Assembly (NCBI GenBank): GCA_032718475.1
Contig: JAUCBJ010006218.1
Span: 62,001 to 126,000 of the forward strand
Source: Nemertoderma westbladi
Taxonomy: Eukaryota; Xenacoelomorpha; Nemertodermatida; Nemertodermatidae
DNA: 64,000 nt
Direction of reading: 5' to 3'
Below are positions 20,686-31,296 of the stretch, one piece after another (positions within the stretch are counted from its first letter, which is position 1; the number at the start of each line of letters is the position of its first letter). Under the pieces are notes generated by a model that was given only the letters and a program-made list of their open reading frames with translations, ran no database searches and was not told the origin of the DNA. The translations under genes were made by a program, and so were the position numbers.

Positions 20686-21557
20686 GGGGGGGTATACCCC
20701 CCCCTCAGGTAAAATTTTCAAATTGTTGTTTCTTTATTTCACCTAGAGCAGAATTTAATGAGGATTACAAATCTGAAAACCGCTTAGTGAGACCTCTTTC
20801 GGTTCTCGAGTTATCACTGTTTTTCCGTATGACGGTCTGTCCGTCAAATTGTAAGAAAGACAGAAGACCGACAGACAGACAGATAGACTAGATTCCACCA
20901 AAAATTAAAACTGACATCGGAAATGAAATCAGCGACCCCGAAAACCCCAGTAATGAACATTTTAGCTCGTTGGTGGGCATCCTTCGTGCCAGAAATAATT
21001 AACCAACCAGAACACAGACAACCAATTTTGGCGGGACGGTTTAAACTTTGAAGGGCATTTTCTCGGAATGACATTTTTCATTTTCAAATTACTACTCCTC
21101 CGTCATTTTTTAACCAATTTTCTTCGTTTATGGCTCATTCGAACGAGCTTTGGAAGCTCTTTAAAAGTTATCTTATGGAATTTTGATAAATATTACTATT
21201 TTTTCTAATTACCCAATTTTAATTAAAAATATGATAATTAATTAATTAAATTAATTAATTAAAATAAAAATGGCTAATTAAAAATTCTATAAGATAACTT
21301 TTGTAGAGTCGATCACGCTGAGTCCAAAAAAGTTGGTTTCAAGAAATTTGGACCAAAATTGAGGGACTAGTAGCAATTTTAGTGAAATCTTTAATTCCGC
21401 CGCCAGCCGCTAGGGGGAGGCCATAAATTTTCAAATTTTACTATAACGGCTACTTGGCCTTCCATACAGTGGTGGACCATGACAAAATGGCAATATTATA
21501 ATTTAACACTAATTGACAGCCATTTTAAAAAAAGGTTCATGGGGGGGTATACCCCCC
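20686..21557. mobile_element. 872-bp TTAA-flanked MITE
   Basis: TTAA flanks it on both sides (20682-20685 and 21558-21561). The ends are inverted GGGGGGTATACCCCCC blocks, each itself a palindrome. TTAA duplications are the hallmark of piggyBac-type insertion, although other families also use TTAA. It has no transposase. It interrupts the HTH gene after codon 4. Partial relatives lie at 14770-14860 and 25543-26075. Confidence 0.8.
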
Positions 21558-21570
21558 TTAACACAGAATC

Positions 21571-21573
21571 CAT
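21571..21573 (-). other. Original start codon of the interrupted HTH gene
   Basis: Removing the MITE and one TTAA joins this ATG in frame (MDSV, then LSLCRHC) to the zinc ribbon at 20681. This supports both the insertion and the start. Confidence 0.6.
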
Positions 21574-21714
21574 AGTTATTTCTGTGTGAACCAGGCGCCA
21601 AGTTTTCAGGAACTCTAGCCTAGCATACAGCCTATAGGTGTACAGTTGTACCGTAGTCAAAGTGCAGAAATGCAGTACTATCTATCTATGCACCAATCAG
21701 GTAATTCAAATAAT

Positions 21715-21980
21715 TCAACAATTAATTTTTGCGCGAAACAATTAATATTTGCGCGAAACAAATAATTTTTGCGCGTAACAATTAATTTTTGCGCGTAACA
21801 ATTAATTTTTGCGCGAAACAATTAATTTTTGCGCGAAAAAATTAATTTTTGCGCGTAACAATTAACTTTTGCGCGAAACAATTAATTTTTGCGCGTAACA
21901 ATTAATTTTTGCGCGAAACAATTAATTTTTACGCGAAACAATTAATTTTTACGCGAAACAATTAATTTTTGCGCGAAACA
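21715..21980 (-). repeat. 20-bp GCGC minisatellite, right array
   Basis: About thirteen units are the inverse complement of the left array (AATTAATTTTTGCGCGAAAC). It is more uniform and shorter than the left arm. Confidence 0.92.
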
Positions 21981-22042
21981 ATTCGGTCCTATGATACATG
22001 AAAAAAAATCCCCACCAAACAGTAAATAAAAAACCAAATGTA

Positions 22043-23213
22043 GGAGGGGCCCATCCCCTCTCTATAATCTACCAGGAATCATTATCATCTGGTATATTTA
22101 TTCTCGCCTATTAGGCGCAGCACCAGTCAAGCTGGTATATAATTGAATAGTTAAATAATGAAGTAAAATGACACATCAGTGACAATAAAATATGGCTAAT
22201 CGTAAACAGTGACTAAAATCATAATTATAATTATTTACGTAAACAGAGACAGTATCATCAATTAAAGTTATTTACCATTTACGTCACACACCTTGACAAC
22301 TTTAAAACCAGGCGGGATAACAAAATAAATCTAATATCATGTTGTGCTTAAATTTAAAACTGGTAGATAAACGGTAGCAGCTATCTATGAAGTTGATTTT
22401 GACCGCCTCTGCTAGTGATACTTCACCTGGTATTATTCGATTTTTTAGGGCTGATTTTGAGTATTTATTTGTTAAAAGAGACTGCATATTGGGGAGTGGG
22501 TATGCTTTATAACTCTTTTCATATGTGGAGAAGACACCTGTGTAAGAAGCACCGTATTCCGAAGCACTTACTCGAAGGAATGACTGAATTAACATATTGT
22601 TGGATTCAAACGATCGTGTAATGATCCCAATATTTTGCCGATATACTTCCATTGAGAGTGGAATACAACCAAGTAGGTTGTACACAACCTGGTTGTCTGC
22701 ATATGGTCCGAGGTGGAGGATGCTCCGTAAGGCCTTACGGTATGCCACATCTAACAGTTCGATTTCAGTATCACGCATGGAACCCACAGTAAACTTGAGA
22801 GTATACAAGATGGAAGGTATAGCTACCGTCCGCCATATATATCCAACGGTTGTGCAGTCAAAGTGTCTTGTAGTCCAACCATGTCTGTGAAAGCAGCTGG
22901 TTAACCTTGCGATCGACTGCTGTGCATCCTTTAATGCAGATGTATTCACTGAGTACAATGGATAACCCAGGAATGTAAGTTTAGGGCTGGCTGGAACTAA
23001 GGTGGTATTAATACTTAGAAACGACGGGATTTCTTTTGCCGATTGACCATTCCCAACGAATACCGCCCATTTCGTTTTGGATCCTTCTATGTCCAATTTT
23101 ATATTGTTGAGCTCTGTTGTTAGTAACAACACCATTGCCTCTAAGTCATGCATTGTACGGCTGCAAAGAAGCACATCATCAGCATAAGCGGTAATAAGCG
23201 GTATATTTCCATC
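22043..23213 (-). mobile_element. LINE 3' fragment, different family from RTE and CR1 copies
   Basis: The minus strand starts just before a YADD box (ITAYADDVLLCSRT, YADD at 23175-23186) and runs 290 codons to 22302. It includes FLGYPLYSVNTSAL, GYIWRTVAIPSILY and a long C-terminal domain. This is the post-catalytic half of a non-LTR RT; the clade is unclear to me. It is 5' truncated exactly where CR1 coding resumes, so it inserted into the CR1 element. Confidence 0.75.
22302..23213 (-). pseudogene. Non-LTR RT C-terminal half
   Basis: It is open for about 300 codons with no internal stop, beginning at VDGNIPLITAYADD. There is no start codon of its own because the 5' part is missing. The intact frame suggests the insertion is not old. 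Confidence 0.72.
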
Positions 23214-23930
23214 TACTTTTAAATTTGGACATATTACCCCAATATTTAAGAAAGGATCCCGACTGGAGCCAATTAATTATCGACCAGTAAGTCTTACATC
23301 AATCCTCTCAAAGACCCTTGAACGTTTAGTAAGGTGGAGACTAGTAGAATATCTGTAGATAAATAACCTCCTTAATGTGACTCAGCATGGCTTCCGGGTC
23401 GGGCGTTCTTGTCTTTCCCAACTACTAGACCATTACACATACATTCTAGACTTGCTGGCAACGCCTGAAGGAGCCGATCTACCTTGACTTTGCCAAGGCA
23501 TTTGACAAGGTAGACCACGGCGTCTTACTTCACAAAATTAAAAAACTCGGTATCAGCGGTAGTTTGGGAGTGTGGCTCGCAAACTCCCTAACAAATCGAT
23601 CCCAGAAAGTTGTAATAAACGGTGCCAGTTCCCATCCCCAACCCATCCTTGGCGGGGTTCCACAAGGAACGGTACTTGGACCCCTACTGTTCCTTATTGT
23701 GGTTGGAGACATTAACATTAACACTAACACAAACAATAAATTATCATCATTTGCTGACGACACAAGAGTAACTGCTCCATTTCTTAACCATGATGACAAT
23801 AATCTACAAAGAGATTTGAATACAATATATGATTGGGCTGTAAATAACAATATGCATCTGCATGGTGACAAATTTGAGCATCTGCACTACAGCAACAAAC
23901 CCAAATCTCATCCACACAATTGCTACACTT
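23214..23930 (+). pseudogene. CR1-like reverse transcriptase core
   Basis: Motifs in order: INYRPVSLTS, TQHGFRVGRS, a DFAKAFDKVDH block (after a one-base frame loss near 23480), GGVPQGTVLGPLLF and LSSFADDTRV with the catalytic Asp pair. A TAG at 23356 and the frame loss make it non-functional. Confidence 0.8.
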
Positions 23931-23944
23931 ATATAAATTCTACT

Positions 23945-24510
23945 ACTAGGATCGGCATGCTGCATTGCAGCTGCATTTTTAAGAATGCTGTGCCGGCTTA
24001 TCGACAAAATTGCACCGCCACAACTCCCTATCACCCATGACATTTGCTAGATCATCCGCATCTTCAAGGCCAGTGTCCTTTAAGATGCGTCTCAAGAAAG
24101 TCATGGGCTGTCCACCATGCTTAATCACTCCATGAGGCTGCCAAAGTACAAGATTATGCACTGGCTGGTCCTCACGGCGAAAGCAATTTCCTGCAAAGCG
24201 GAGGCGATTTTGTTCTAGTGTCAAGCTTGGGGGAACCAATGAGACACCTCCAATGTTATATAGTGTCTGGTTGGAGATATGTGCATTGTACTTGACACAA
24301 TGAACCCGGCGTAGCATTCTTGTAAATGTGCCATCCAGAGATTTGGTGTCCTCTGCAGTTAGAGCCCAGCATGGACTCCCATAGAGGAGTACTGGAACTA
24401 CTGCTGCTCTAAATAACCGGACCTTAAGTTTCCGATTAATTCTCGGTGACTTCCAAATCCTGGAAAGCCTATTCAAGGCTGCCCATGCCTTTCCCTTACG
24501 TATTCGAAGG
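23945..24510 (-). mobile_element. RTE-like LINE, 5'-truncated (copy D) inside CR1
   Basis: The flanking duplication ATATAAATTCTACT (23931-23944 and 24511-24524) is perfect over 14 bases. Removing the copy restores TYINSTGDHLIITSD of the CR1 protein across the joint. The insert holds the last 176 codons of the RTE ORF and the (TAG)n tail. Confidence 0.94.
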
Positions 24511-24524
24511 ATATAAATTCTACT

Positions 24525-25257
24525 GGCGACCATTTGATAATAACTTCAGATCATGCAACTAAAGATCTAGGTGTGACCATGAGTGATAATGGGCGTTTTT
24601 CATTACATATCACCAACATTTGTAAAACCGGATCTCAGTTACATATGTGGCTGGATACTAAGGACATTTACAACCCGTAATGTAATCCCCATGGTTACGC
24701 TTTTTAATTCTCTCGTCCGCCCAAGACTCGAATATTGCTGCCAGTTGTGGAACCCAGCTACTGTAGCTGATATCCAAAAGATTGAAAATGTACAACGGGC
24801 CTACACCCGCCGCATATTTGGAATTAAGGACATAAATTATTGGGAACGCTTGAAAATGTTACGGTTATATTCGCTCGAGCGGAGGAGAGAAAGGTATATA
24901 ATAATATATACATGGAAAATTATCGAAAATACAGTTCCAAATATTTCAGATTTAACCTATAAAATTAAATCTACAAAAAACATCCGCAGAGGTCGACTTT
25001 GTACTTTGCCCCTTGCAAGTAAGGCTACATGTCGCGTCTCCTCTCTTATAGACAACAGTTTTTGTGTTATTGGTCCTAAATTATTTAACACCATCCCAAA
25101 ACATATAAGAGACTTGACAGGCTTCGCACTGGAGACTTTTAAAAAGCATCTTGATGCATATCTTTTCACCGTCCCAGATTGTCCCGGCTCGCCTGGATAC
25201 ACTGACTCGAGACCTATCCAGGCAAACTCCCTAACTAAGGTACCAGTATTCAAATAA
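24525..25257 (+). pseudogene. CR1-like RT, C-terminal domain
   Basis: SLVRPRLEYCCQLWNP, VQRAYTRRIFGI, WERLKMLRLYSLERRRERY and NTIPKHIRDLTGFALETFKK are the standard end of CR1-like ORF2. A frameshift lies near 24650, where the first blocks (DLGVTMSDNGRFSLHI) sit in another frame. Confidence 0.8.
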
Positions 25258-25542
25258 ATTAAATGGACTACATTTCTTTCATTGAATTGTCCATTTAAAC
25301 AGAAGAATTAGCCAGTTTTTGCACAATTTTTATACTATGTATAATTTTACTATAATGTTTTTTTTCCTCATTATTAGTTATGTGCATTTTGTGCCTTATT
25401 TGCGTAATTTTTACAACTGTAGGCCCGTACTTAATTATTTGATATACTGTAGTTTTTAGGTTTATATACTTAATTTGGTGTGCTCTACGAGTTCTACCGT
25501 GTGAATTTTAAATCACTAAATATATATACAAGAATACAAGAA

Positions 25543-26075
25543 TGTATGGAAGGCCAAATAGCCTCTATAGGAAAATTTGAAAATTTATAGCCTTCCCCTA
25601 ACGGCTGGTGGCGGAATTAAAGATTTCACTAAAATTGCCCCCTCAATTTTGGTCCAAATTTTTTGAAACCAATTTTTGTGGACTCAGCGTCATCGACTCT
25701 ACAAACGTTATCTTATAGAATTTTAAATTAGCCATTTTTATTTTAATTAATTAATTATCATATTTTTAATTAAATTGGCTAATTACAAAAAATGGTAATA
25801 TTTATCAAAATTCCATAAGATAACTTTTAAAGAGCTTCCTAAGCTCGTTCGAATAAGCCATAAACGGAGAAAATTGGTTAAAAAATGACGGAGGAGTAGT
25901 AATTTGAAAATGAAAAATGTCATTCCGAGAAAATGCCCTTCAAAGTTTAAACCGTCCCGCCAAAATTGGCTTTCTGTGTTCTGGTTGGTTAATTATTTCT
26001 GATACGAAGGATGCACACCAACGAGCTAAAATTTTCATTGCGGGGGTTTTCGGGGTCGCTGACTCGATACTCGTT
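25543..26075 (+). mobile_element. Internal fragment of the TTAA MITE family
   Basis: From TATGGAAGGCC to GGGGTCGCTGACT this matches the complement of 20910-21475 closely (for example the GGCGGAATTAAAGATTTCAC and TTAATTAATTATCATA blocks). Neither G/C-run end is present, so it is truncated on both sides. Confidence 0.75.
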
Positions 26076-27020
26076 CGAGTCGTATGTATCAAAAAATTAA
26101 TTAATGTATAATATAATACATTAAATGTTAACAATAAATATATATACTGTATGTGATATGTTTATTGGACTGTGTCTTATTATACAGTATTTTAGTCATA
26201 TTTGTATCTGCCGCTTATTATATGCGGCCTACTCTGGTTGTCTTATTAATAATATACGAACACATAGGGCTCACTTGAAGTTGATGTTGAAGTTACGCTG
26301 AAGACCCAGACCTTGATATGTACCTGATTTCACATGTAGGGCTCGTCTGCTTTGAAATAGCCAATAATTTTATGCTTGATTAATCCCTCCAAACACGCAT
26401 AAAATTGAAAGGAATGTTTAAAATGTCTTAACTTCGAACTCGATTTTCTCAAAACTACCGTCATTTTGGTCTTATTACTGCTAATTTTTACAATGCAATA
26501 TCTCTTCAGGTTCGATGAAGTACAGTATTTGAATCATAAAAAAAACTGAATAAGAATATTTGTGACATATACAGTACTGTACTGTACGTCCTTTTTATTG
26601 ATCAAACTTCACCGAAAATTGAAAACTTTTTTGTGATATTTAACCAATAATACTGTAAGATTAATAAATGTAATTACAGTGTTATCCAATAATTATTCCT
26701 TTGAACAAGATATGTATCTTGATAACAAGATATGAATAATGCATTAATGTTACTGTATAGTATCCCTGTTATTCACTGTACTGCAATGTAATAATGTACC
26801 ACTGATATTTAATATCACTGTTAACCTACAGTACTCTACCCATGCTATGTACCATATGTTATAATGACTCGTAAATATATTGACTCGTTTCATACTGTAT
26901 ACGGTACCAATATATTGTATAGCAAAATTTACGAGCAAAAACAACTTTAGGTATAATTAGTAAACTGCGCAGTGGTCTAGATGAAAGTTATTCAGGCTGT
27001 GAAACATTATTAAGACTTAA
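26076..27020. other. AT-rich unannotated stretch
   Basis: ACAGTA-type words are common, but no gene, array or inverted ends could be supported. Confidence 0.5.
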
Positions 27021-27024
27021 AAAA

Positions 27025-27215
27025 TGCATATTTAACTCACTCGATCATGAAATGCTTTTATAAAATTTATTTACTTATGGAGTCCTGGTTACACCTTTAA
27101 ATTTAACTGACAAACTATTTACATAATCGTTCTCAGGCGGTTTCTAAATAACGTATAAATGGTTCCCCAAGATTCCGTTCTTGGCCCCTTGTTATTTCAC
27201 ACTCACATACGTCCT
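27025..27215 (+). pseudogene. Decayed LINE RT remnant
   Basis: With several frame changes one reads a DHE.LL block followed by TYGV, and then MVPQDSVLGPLLFHTHI at 27158-27210. The last matches the GVPQGSVLGPLLF block of CR1/Rex-type RT with Gly changed to Asp. It is much older than the neighbouring LINE copies. Confidence 0.6.
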
Positions 27216-27267
27216 TCCTAAAGAAAGACTCATCTCAGACTTGACGCCATAATTAGTCAGTCATAAC

Positions 27268-27637
27268 TTAATTAATTATATTGCCACATTCTCGAATTAA
27301 TTATATTACCACATTCTCGAATTAATTATATTGCCACATTCTCGAATTAATTATATTGCCACATTCTCGAATTAATTATATTGCCACATTCTCGAATTAA
27401 TTATATTGCCACATTCTCGAATTAATTATATTGCCACATTCTCGAATTAATTATATTGCCACATTCTCGAATTAATTATATTGCCACATTCTCGAATTAA
27501 TTATATTGCCACATTCTCGAATTAATTATATTGCCACATTTTCGAATTAATTATATTGCCACATTTTCGAATTAATTATATTGCCACATTCTCGAATCAA
27601 TTATATTGCCACATTCTCGAATTAATTATATTGCCAA
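27268..27637 (+). repeat. 25-bp satellite, about 15 units
   Basis: Near-identical units of ATTAATTATATTGCC followed by ACATTCTCGA sit head to tail. Only a few substitutions occur (TTTCGA in two units, ATCAAT in one), so the array is young or homogenised. Confidence 0.95.
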
Positions 27638-27814
27638 ATTATACTGTATTATTGATCGATTGCCGTCAGTCTATAACTAGACATACTGTATAAGTGAACC
27701 AGAAATACAGAAAAAACGGTACTTAATTCGGGGTAAAATAGCGTGACTGCTTTTGAAGGTATTACCCGGGATTTACACGTTTCATGACAAGCAGGGGCGG
27801 TTCTCGGAGTTTGC

Positions 27815-27838
27815 TTGGGGGGGGGGGGGGGGGGGGGG
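27815..27838 (+). repeat. G homopolymer
   Basis: This is a pure run of about 23-24 G; its length is likely unreliable in any assembly. Confidence 0.9.
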
Positions 27839-27954
27839 GTAAATATATTTAACGGAGGTCAATATTTCGGATTTGTGAATTTGTAAATTGCTCCACACAA
27901 GCTGTAGAATAAGCGTAAATGGACCTTTTTGACTGGTATAAGTGGGGCGGGGAA

Positions 27955-28280
27955 AAGACTACCTGTTGGCCGGTTAGCCGATTAGCTGGGCAACCTTTGC
28001 CCGGGGAAACCTTCTCAAGCAAGGCAATCTTCGCCCGCGGGCAACCTTCGCCCAATAAGATTGTGTTAGTAACCATTTTAGTTACCAATTGAGGGAAAGG
28101 AGCAGGTTACAAAGACGGTTTTTTTTGAACGAAAACAATAATTGTTTAGTGGGCGAAGGTTGCTCGCGGGCGAATGCTTGTGGGTGAAAGTTTCCGACTG
28201 GCGATAGTTGCTCAATTTGAGGGCAAAGATTGCTCGGGGCGAAGATTTGGCGCGGGCAGCTTTCTCGCGGGCGAACTTTG
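27955..28280. repeat. Degenerate GGGCGAAGGTTGC repeat in both orientations
   Basis: On the left (27960-28055) units read GCAACCTTTGCCC; on the right (28150-28280) they read GGGCGAAGGTTGCTCGCGGG and variants. The two halves form an imperfect inverted repeat around the motif at 28093. Open frames across it are repeat translations. Confidence 0.6.
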
Positions 28281-28330
28281 CTGCGTACTTTTTGGCCCCC
28301 TTTGCCAATTTGACGTCCCCATCCCCTCAC

Positions 28331-28700
28331 AACGAAGAAACAATATTTCAAGTGGCTTATTGAAGTTTCAGTCAAGGTATGCTAATGAGTAGACCTACAG
28401 TAGGATAAAACATGGGGGTGAACAATGAACATTAAACTTCAAAAAATGACGTAGTAAAATACAACTGATATAGTAGGTATGGAAGTATATAGACAATGAG
28501 GGAGATGAGGGTGTATGAATATGTAGGGTGGTAGGGGGAAGGCATAGGTGGCAAATGGACAGGAAATTGTGGCTGTTAGACTCTTTATGTTTATTTGGTT
28601 AATAATAGGAATACCTGAAGATCGATTATATAATTTAATGTGCAGTAGTATTAAAAATAATACGTGATGATAAGTGAATCTAATTAAAAAATAATATTAT
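28331..28700. other. Unannotated stretch
   Basis: No gene or clear repeat is visible; G runs at 28720-28731 and 28754-28766 follow. Confidence 0.5.
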
Positions 28701-28791
28701 GAATATGATTGAACACGGGGGGGGGGGGGGGAGCAAGTCCCCTCAAGATGCCTGGGGGGGGGGGGGTAGCTGCCCACTTGCGCCTCCCCTA

Positions 28792-29536
28792 TTACTACTA
28801 GTACTACTAGTATCGGCATGCTGCATTGCAGCTGCATTTTTAAGAATGCTGTGCCGGCTTGTCAACAAAATTGCGCCGCCACAACTCCCTATCACCCATG
28901 ACATTTGCTAGATCATCCGCATCTTTAAGGCCAGTGTCCTTTAAGATGCGTCTCAAGAAAGTCATGGGCTGTCCACCATGCTTATTCACTCCATGAGGCT
29001 GCCAAAGTACAAGATTATGCACTGGCTGGTCCTCACGGCGAAAGCAATGTCCTGCAAAGCGGAGGCGATTTTGTTCTCGTGTCAAGCTTGGGGGAACCAA
29101 TGAGACACCTCCAATGTTATATAGTGTCTGGTTGGAGATGTGTGCATTGTACTTGAAACAATGAACCCGGCGTACCATTCTTGTGAATGTGCCATCCAGA
29201 GATTTGGTGTCCTCAGCAGTTAGAGCCCAGCATAATAATAAATAATAATAATATTGTTTATTTATATAGTGCTTTTCTACGCTCAGCATACTCAAAGCGC
29301 TTTTACTATCATTACCCCAGCAAAGCTAGGTTCCCATTATACCGCTGGGTTGGCGTAGGCACTAATGTCTAAAGTGTCTTGCCTAGGGACACAACAATGC
29401 GAAATTTCTACAGCCTTTAGTCGGATTCGAACCTGCGCCACCAAACACTATTGTGTAAGCAGTTCAGGCGCCGTATCCACTCGGACACTGCGACATTGTA
29501 TTGCGAGCATGAACTCCCCCCCTCCCCGCCCATGCC
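28792..29536 (-). mobile_element. RTE-like LINE (copy E) carrying a SINE insertion
   Basis: A 24-bp duplication with one mismatch (28768-28791 and 29537-29560, starting AGCTGCCCACTTGCG) bounds the unit. Its left part is the RTE 3' end (tail to AGAGCCCAGCAT). A SINE follows at 29234-29495, and after it a short AGCATGAACTCCC piece resembles the RTE sequence that should come next. Confidence 0.8.
29234..29495 (-). mobile_element. tRNA-derived SINE, copy 1
   Basis: On the minus strand the head has a tRNA-Leu/Ser-like A box (GTGTCCGAGTGG) and a perfect B box (GGTTCGAATCC). The body contains CCTAGGCAAGACACTTTAG and the tail ends AAGCGCTTTGAGTA...GCACTATATAAAT plus (AAT)n. It is nearly identical to 33641-33914. 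Confidence 0.85.
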
Positions 29537-29778
29537 AGCTGCCCACTTGCGCCTCTCCTAGAAGCGCCACTGATGATGACAAATTTAGATTTAGTAACAG
29601 ATTGGGAACTAAAATTGTGAAATTACCTTTATAAACAAATGCACTAACAAACTTTCTTAATAATATGGATTGGATATCCTATGTAAATTCTCAAACAACG
29701 ATTTTGTTGTAAAGGTAGTATAATACATTTAAAAGGACCAAATCCTAGGTCATTTTTCATGGAATACATTTAAATTTA

Positions 29779-30461
29779 TGGTGGCCCTGAGCGGCCAAAA
29801 GTTTGTTTTTTGTAATCTTTTTTTTGTTCACCCGACTTTTGTAAACTCGTTCGAACGACTATACAAAACTCGGGAAAACAAATCTAATTGGCTGGAGTGG
29901 TTTCTATACCAACAAACATCCAATCAAGTTTGTTTCCCCGACTTTTGCAAACTCGTTCGAACGACTTTACAAAACTCAGGAAAACAAAAGTTTGTTTTTT
30001 GTAATCTTTTTTTTTTGTTCACCCGACTTTTGTAAACTCGTTCGAACGACTTTACAAAACTCGGGAAAACAAAAGTTAAACCTACTTCGTGTATTAGTTC
30101 ATTGGTTGTTAGGGAGACAGGAGCAACTAATATATTTTGGAAATTCACTAACCAACCAATTACGTTTGTTTTCCCGAGTTTTGTAAAGTCGTTCGAACGA
30201 GTTTACAAAAGTCGGGTGAACAAAAAAAAAAGATTACAAAAAACAAACTTTTGTTTTCCTGAGTTTTGTAAAGTCGTTCGAACGAGTTTGCAAAAGTCGG
30301 GGAAACAAACTTGATTGGATGTTTGTTGGTATAGAAACCACTCCAGCCAATTAGATTTGTTTTCCCGAGTTTTGTAAAGTCGTTCGAACGAGTTTACAAA
30401 AGTCGGGTGAACAAAAAAAAAAGATTACAAAAAACAAACTTTTGGCCGCTCAGGGCCACCA
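29779..30461. mobile_element. 683-bp palindromic MITE with internal palindromes
   Basis: Arms of about 295 bp (29779-30076 and 30168-30461) are nearly perfect inverted copies ending TGGTGGCCCTGAGCGGCC, with TA on each side (a possible TA duplication). Each arm holds three copies of a 44-bp imperfect palindrome centred on GTTCGAAC (CCCGACTTTTGTAAACTCG and its near complement). It has no coding sequence. Confidence 0.88.
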
Positions 30462-30479
30462 TATAAATTAGCCAATAAT

Positions 30480-31296
30480 ATTATACATCAAAGAAGGTTG
30501 CTTCAGTTCCATAGAAATCTGTTAGTATGCCTACATCTGTTAGCATTCTATAGTTTCAGTTTTATTGGTACCGGTAAACTAAAACGAAGGAGGGCCCTCT
30601 ATTGGAACTGCTACTGGTGTACAATTTATAGTCGACAGTAGGACTATAATACTTATATGATGTACCGGTACCACACAGCCGCAGCATCGCTGTCCTTTGT
30701 TCAGATGATGCAAAGCCCGAGATTTGCCTTATGATCCTAACCTAACAGACTAATTGTTATAAATCAATATCGAGAGTGTTTCAACTGTCAGACTTCATAC
30801 ATTCTCATTACATCACACTGCAGTATCAGTACTTGAGTCATGCATCCTGGCCTGGTACTCAATTGATATTGTTGTCCCACAAAATAGTCAGCCGAGACTC
30901 GTCTTCATTACAACCCCCGTTACATCTGGTCCAAAATTATATAAAGTACCTTACATCATTATTACCACTACCGGTGCTGAACAAAATGATATGACGTATT
31001 CAATATGTAGGCTATGTTAAACTACTGTACAGTAGGCCTATATGTGGTTTATAGGAGTATAGTTACTCGCCTTCATAATATGTCTCATTGCGCTCTTTCG
31101 GTTCTGTCTTAAAAAATGTTCATGCACGCAGACTGACGACTATTACAACTATGCAAAGGCTCGAAACTGTGCGAGTAACAGCTGAATTATGACAGATTTG
31201 TACATAAACATAATATACTGGAGAGTGGGACAAAATTTTTTGACAAATACTTGACCCATCCTGCCTCCCCCAATACAGGCAGATTCCTTATTACTT
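30480..31296. other. Unannotated stretch
   Basis: It contains several TACCGGTA palindromes but no supported gene or element. Confidence 0.5.

Larger units (their letters stand above)
19320..22042. mobile_element. Inverted-repeat structure with minisatellite arms
   Basis: A segment of about 62 bp at 19320-19381 (ACATTTGG, TTTTTTATT, CTGTTTGGTGG, GTATCATAGGACCGAATT) recurs inverted at 21980-22042. Inside each copy a tandem array of 20-21 bp units follows: TTTCGCGCAAAAATTAATTG on the left (19381-20050) and its complement on the right (21715-21980). The centre has a truncated HTH protein gene and a TTAA-type MITE. It resembles a non-autonomous DNA element whose long terminal repeats are themselves satellites. 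I could not find a convincing target duplication, and the first 50 bases could equally be CR1 coding sequence. Confidence 0.65.
23214..25540 (+). mobile_element. CR1-like LINE, 3' part (RT and C-terminal domain)
   Basis: This is the continuation of 14960-19375. The RT runs from GHITPIFKKG and INYRPVSLTS to IYDWAVNNNMHL, is interrupted by an RTE copy, then continues to the C-terminal CR1 domain and a stop at 25257. An AT-rich 3' UTR extends to about 25540. Confidence 0.82.

Noticed and set aside
20844-21074. A 76-codon frame with a relative at 25917-26111
   Set aside because: Both lie in copies of the TTAA MITE; the shared words reflect repeat DNA, and the frame is not conserved to a common end.
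27268-27637. CRISPR-like regular repeat
   Set aside because: Units are contiguous with no variable spacers and the genome is eukaryotic; it is a satellite.
28078-28375. Frames rich in Pro, Arg and Lys
   Set aside because: They are translations of the GGGCGAAGGTTGC-type repeat.
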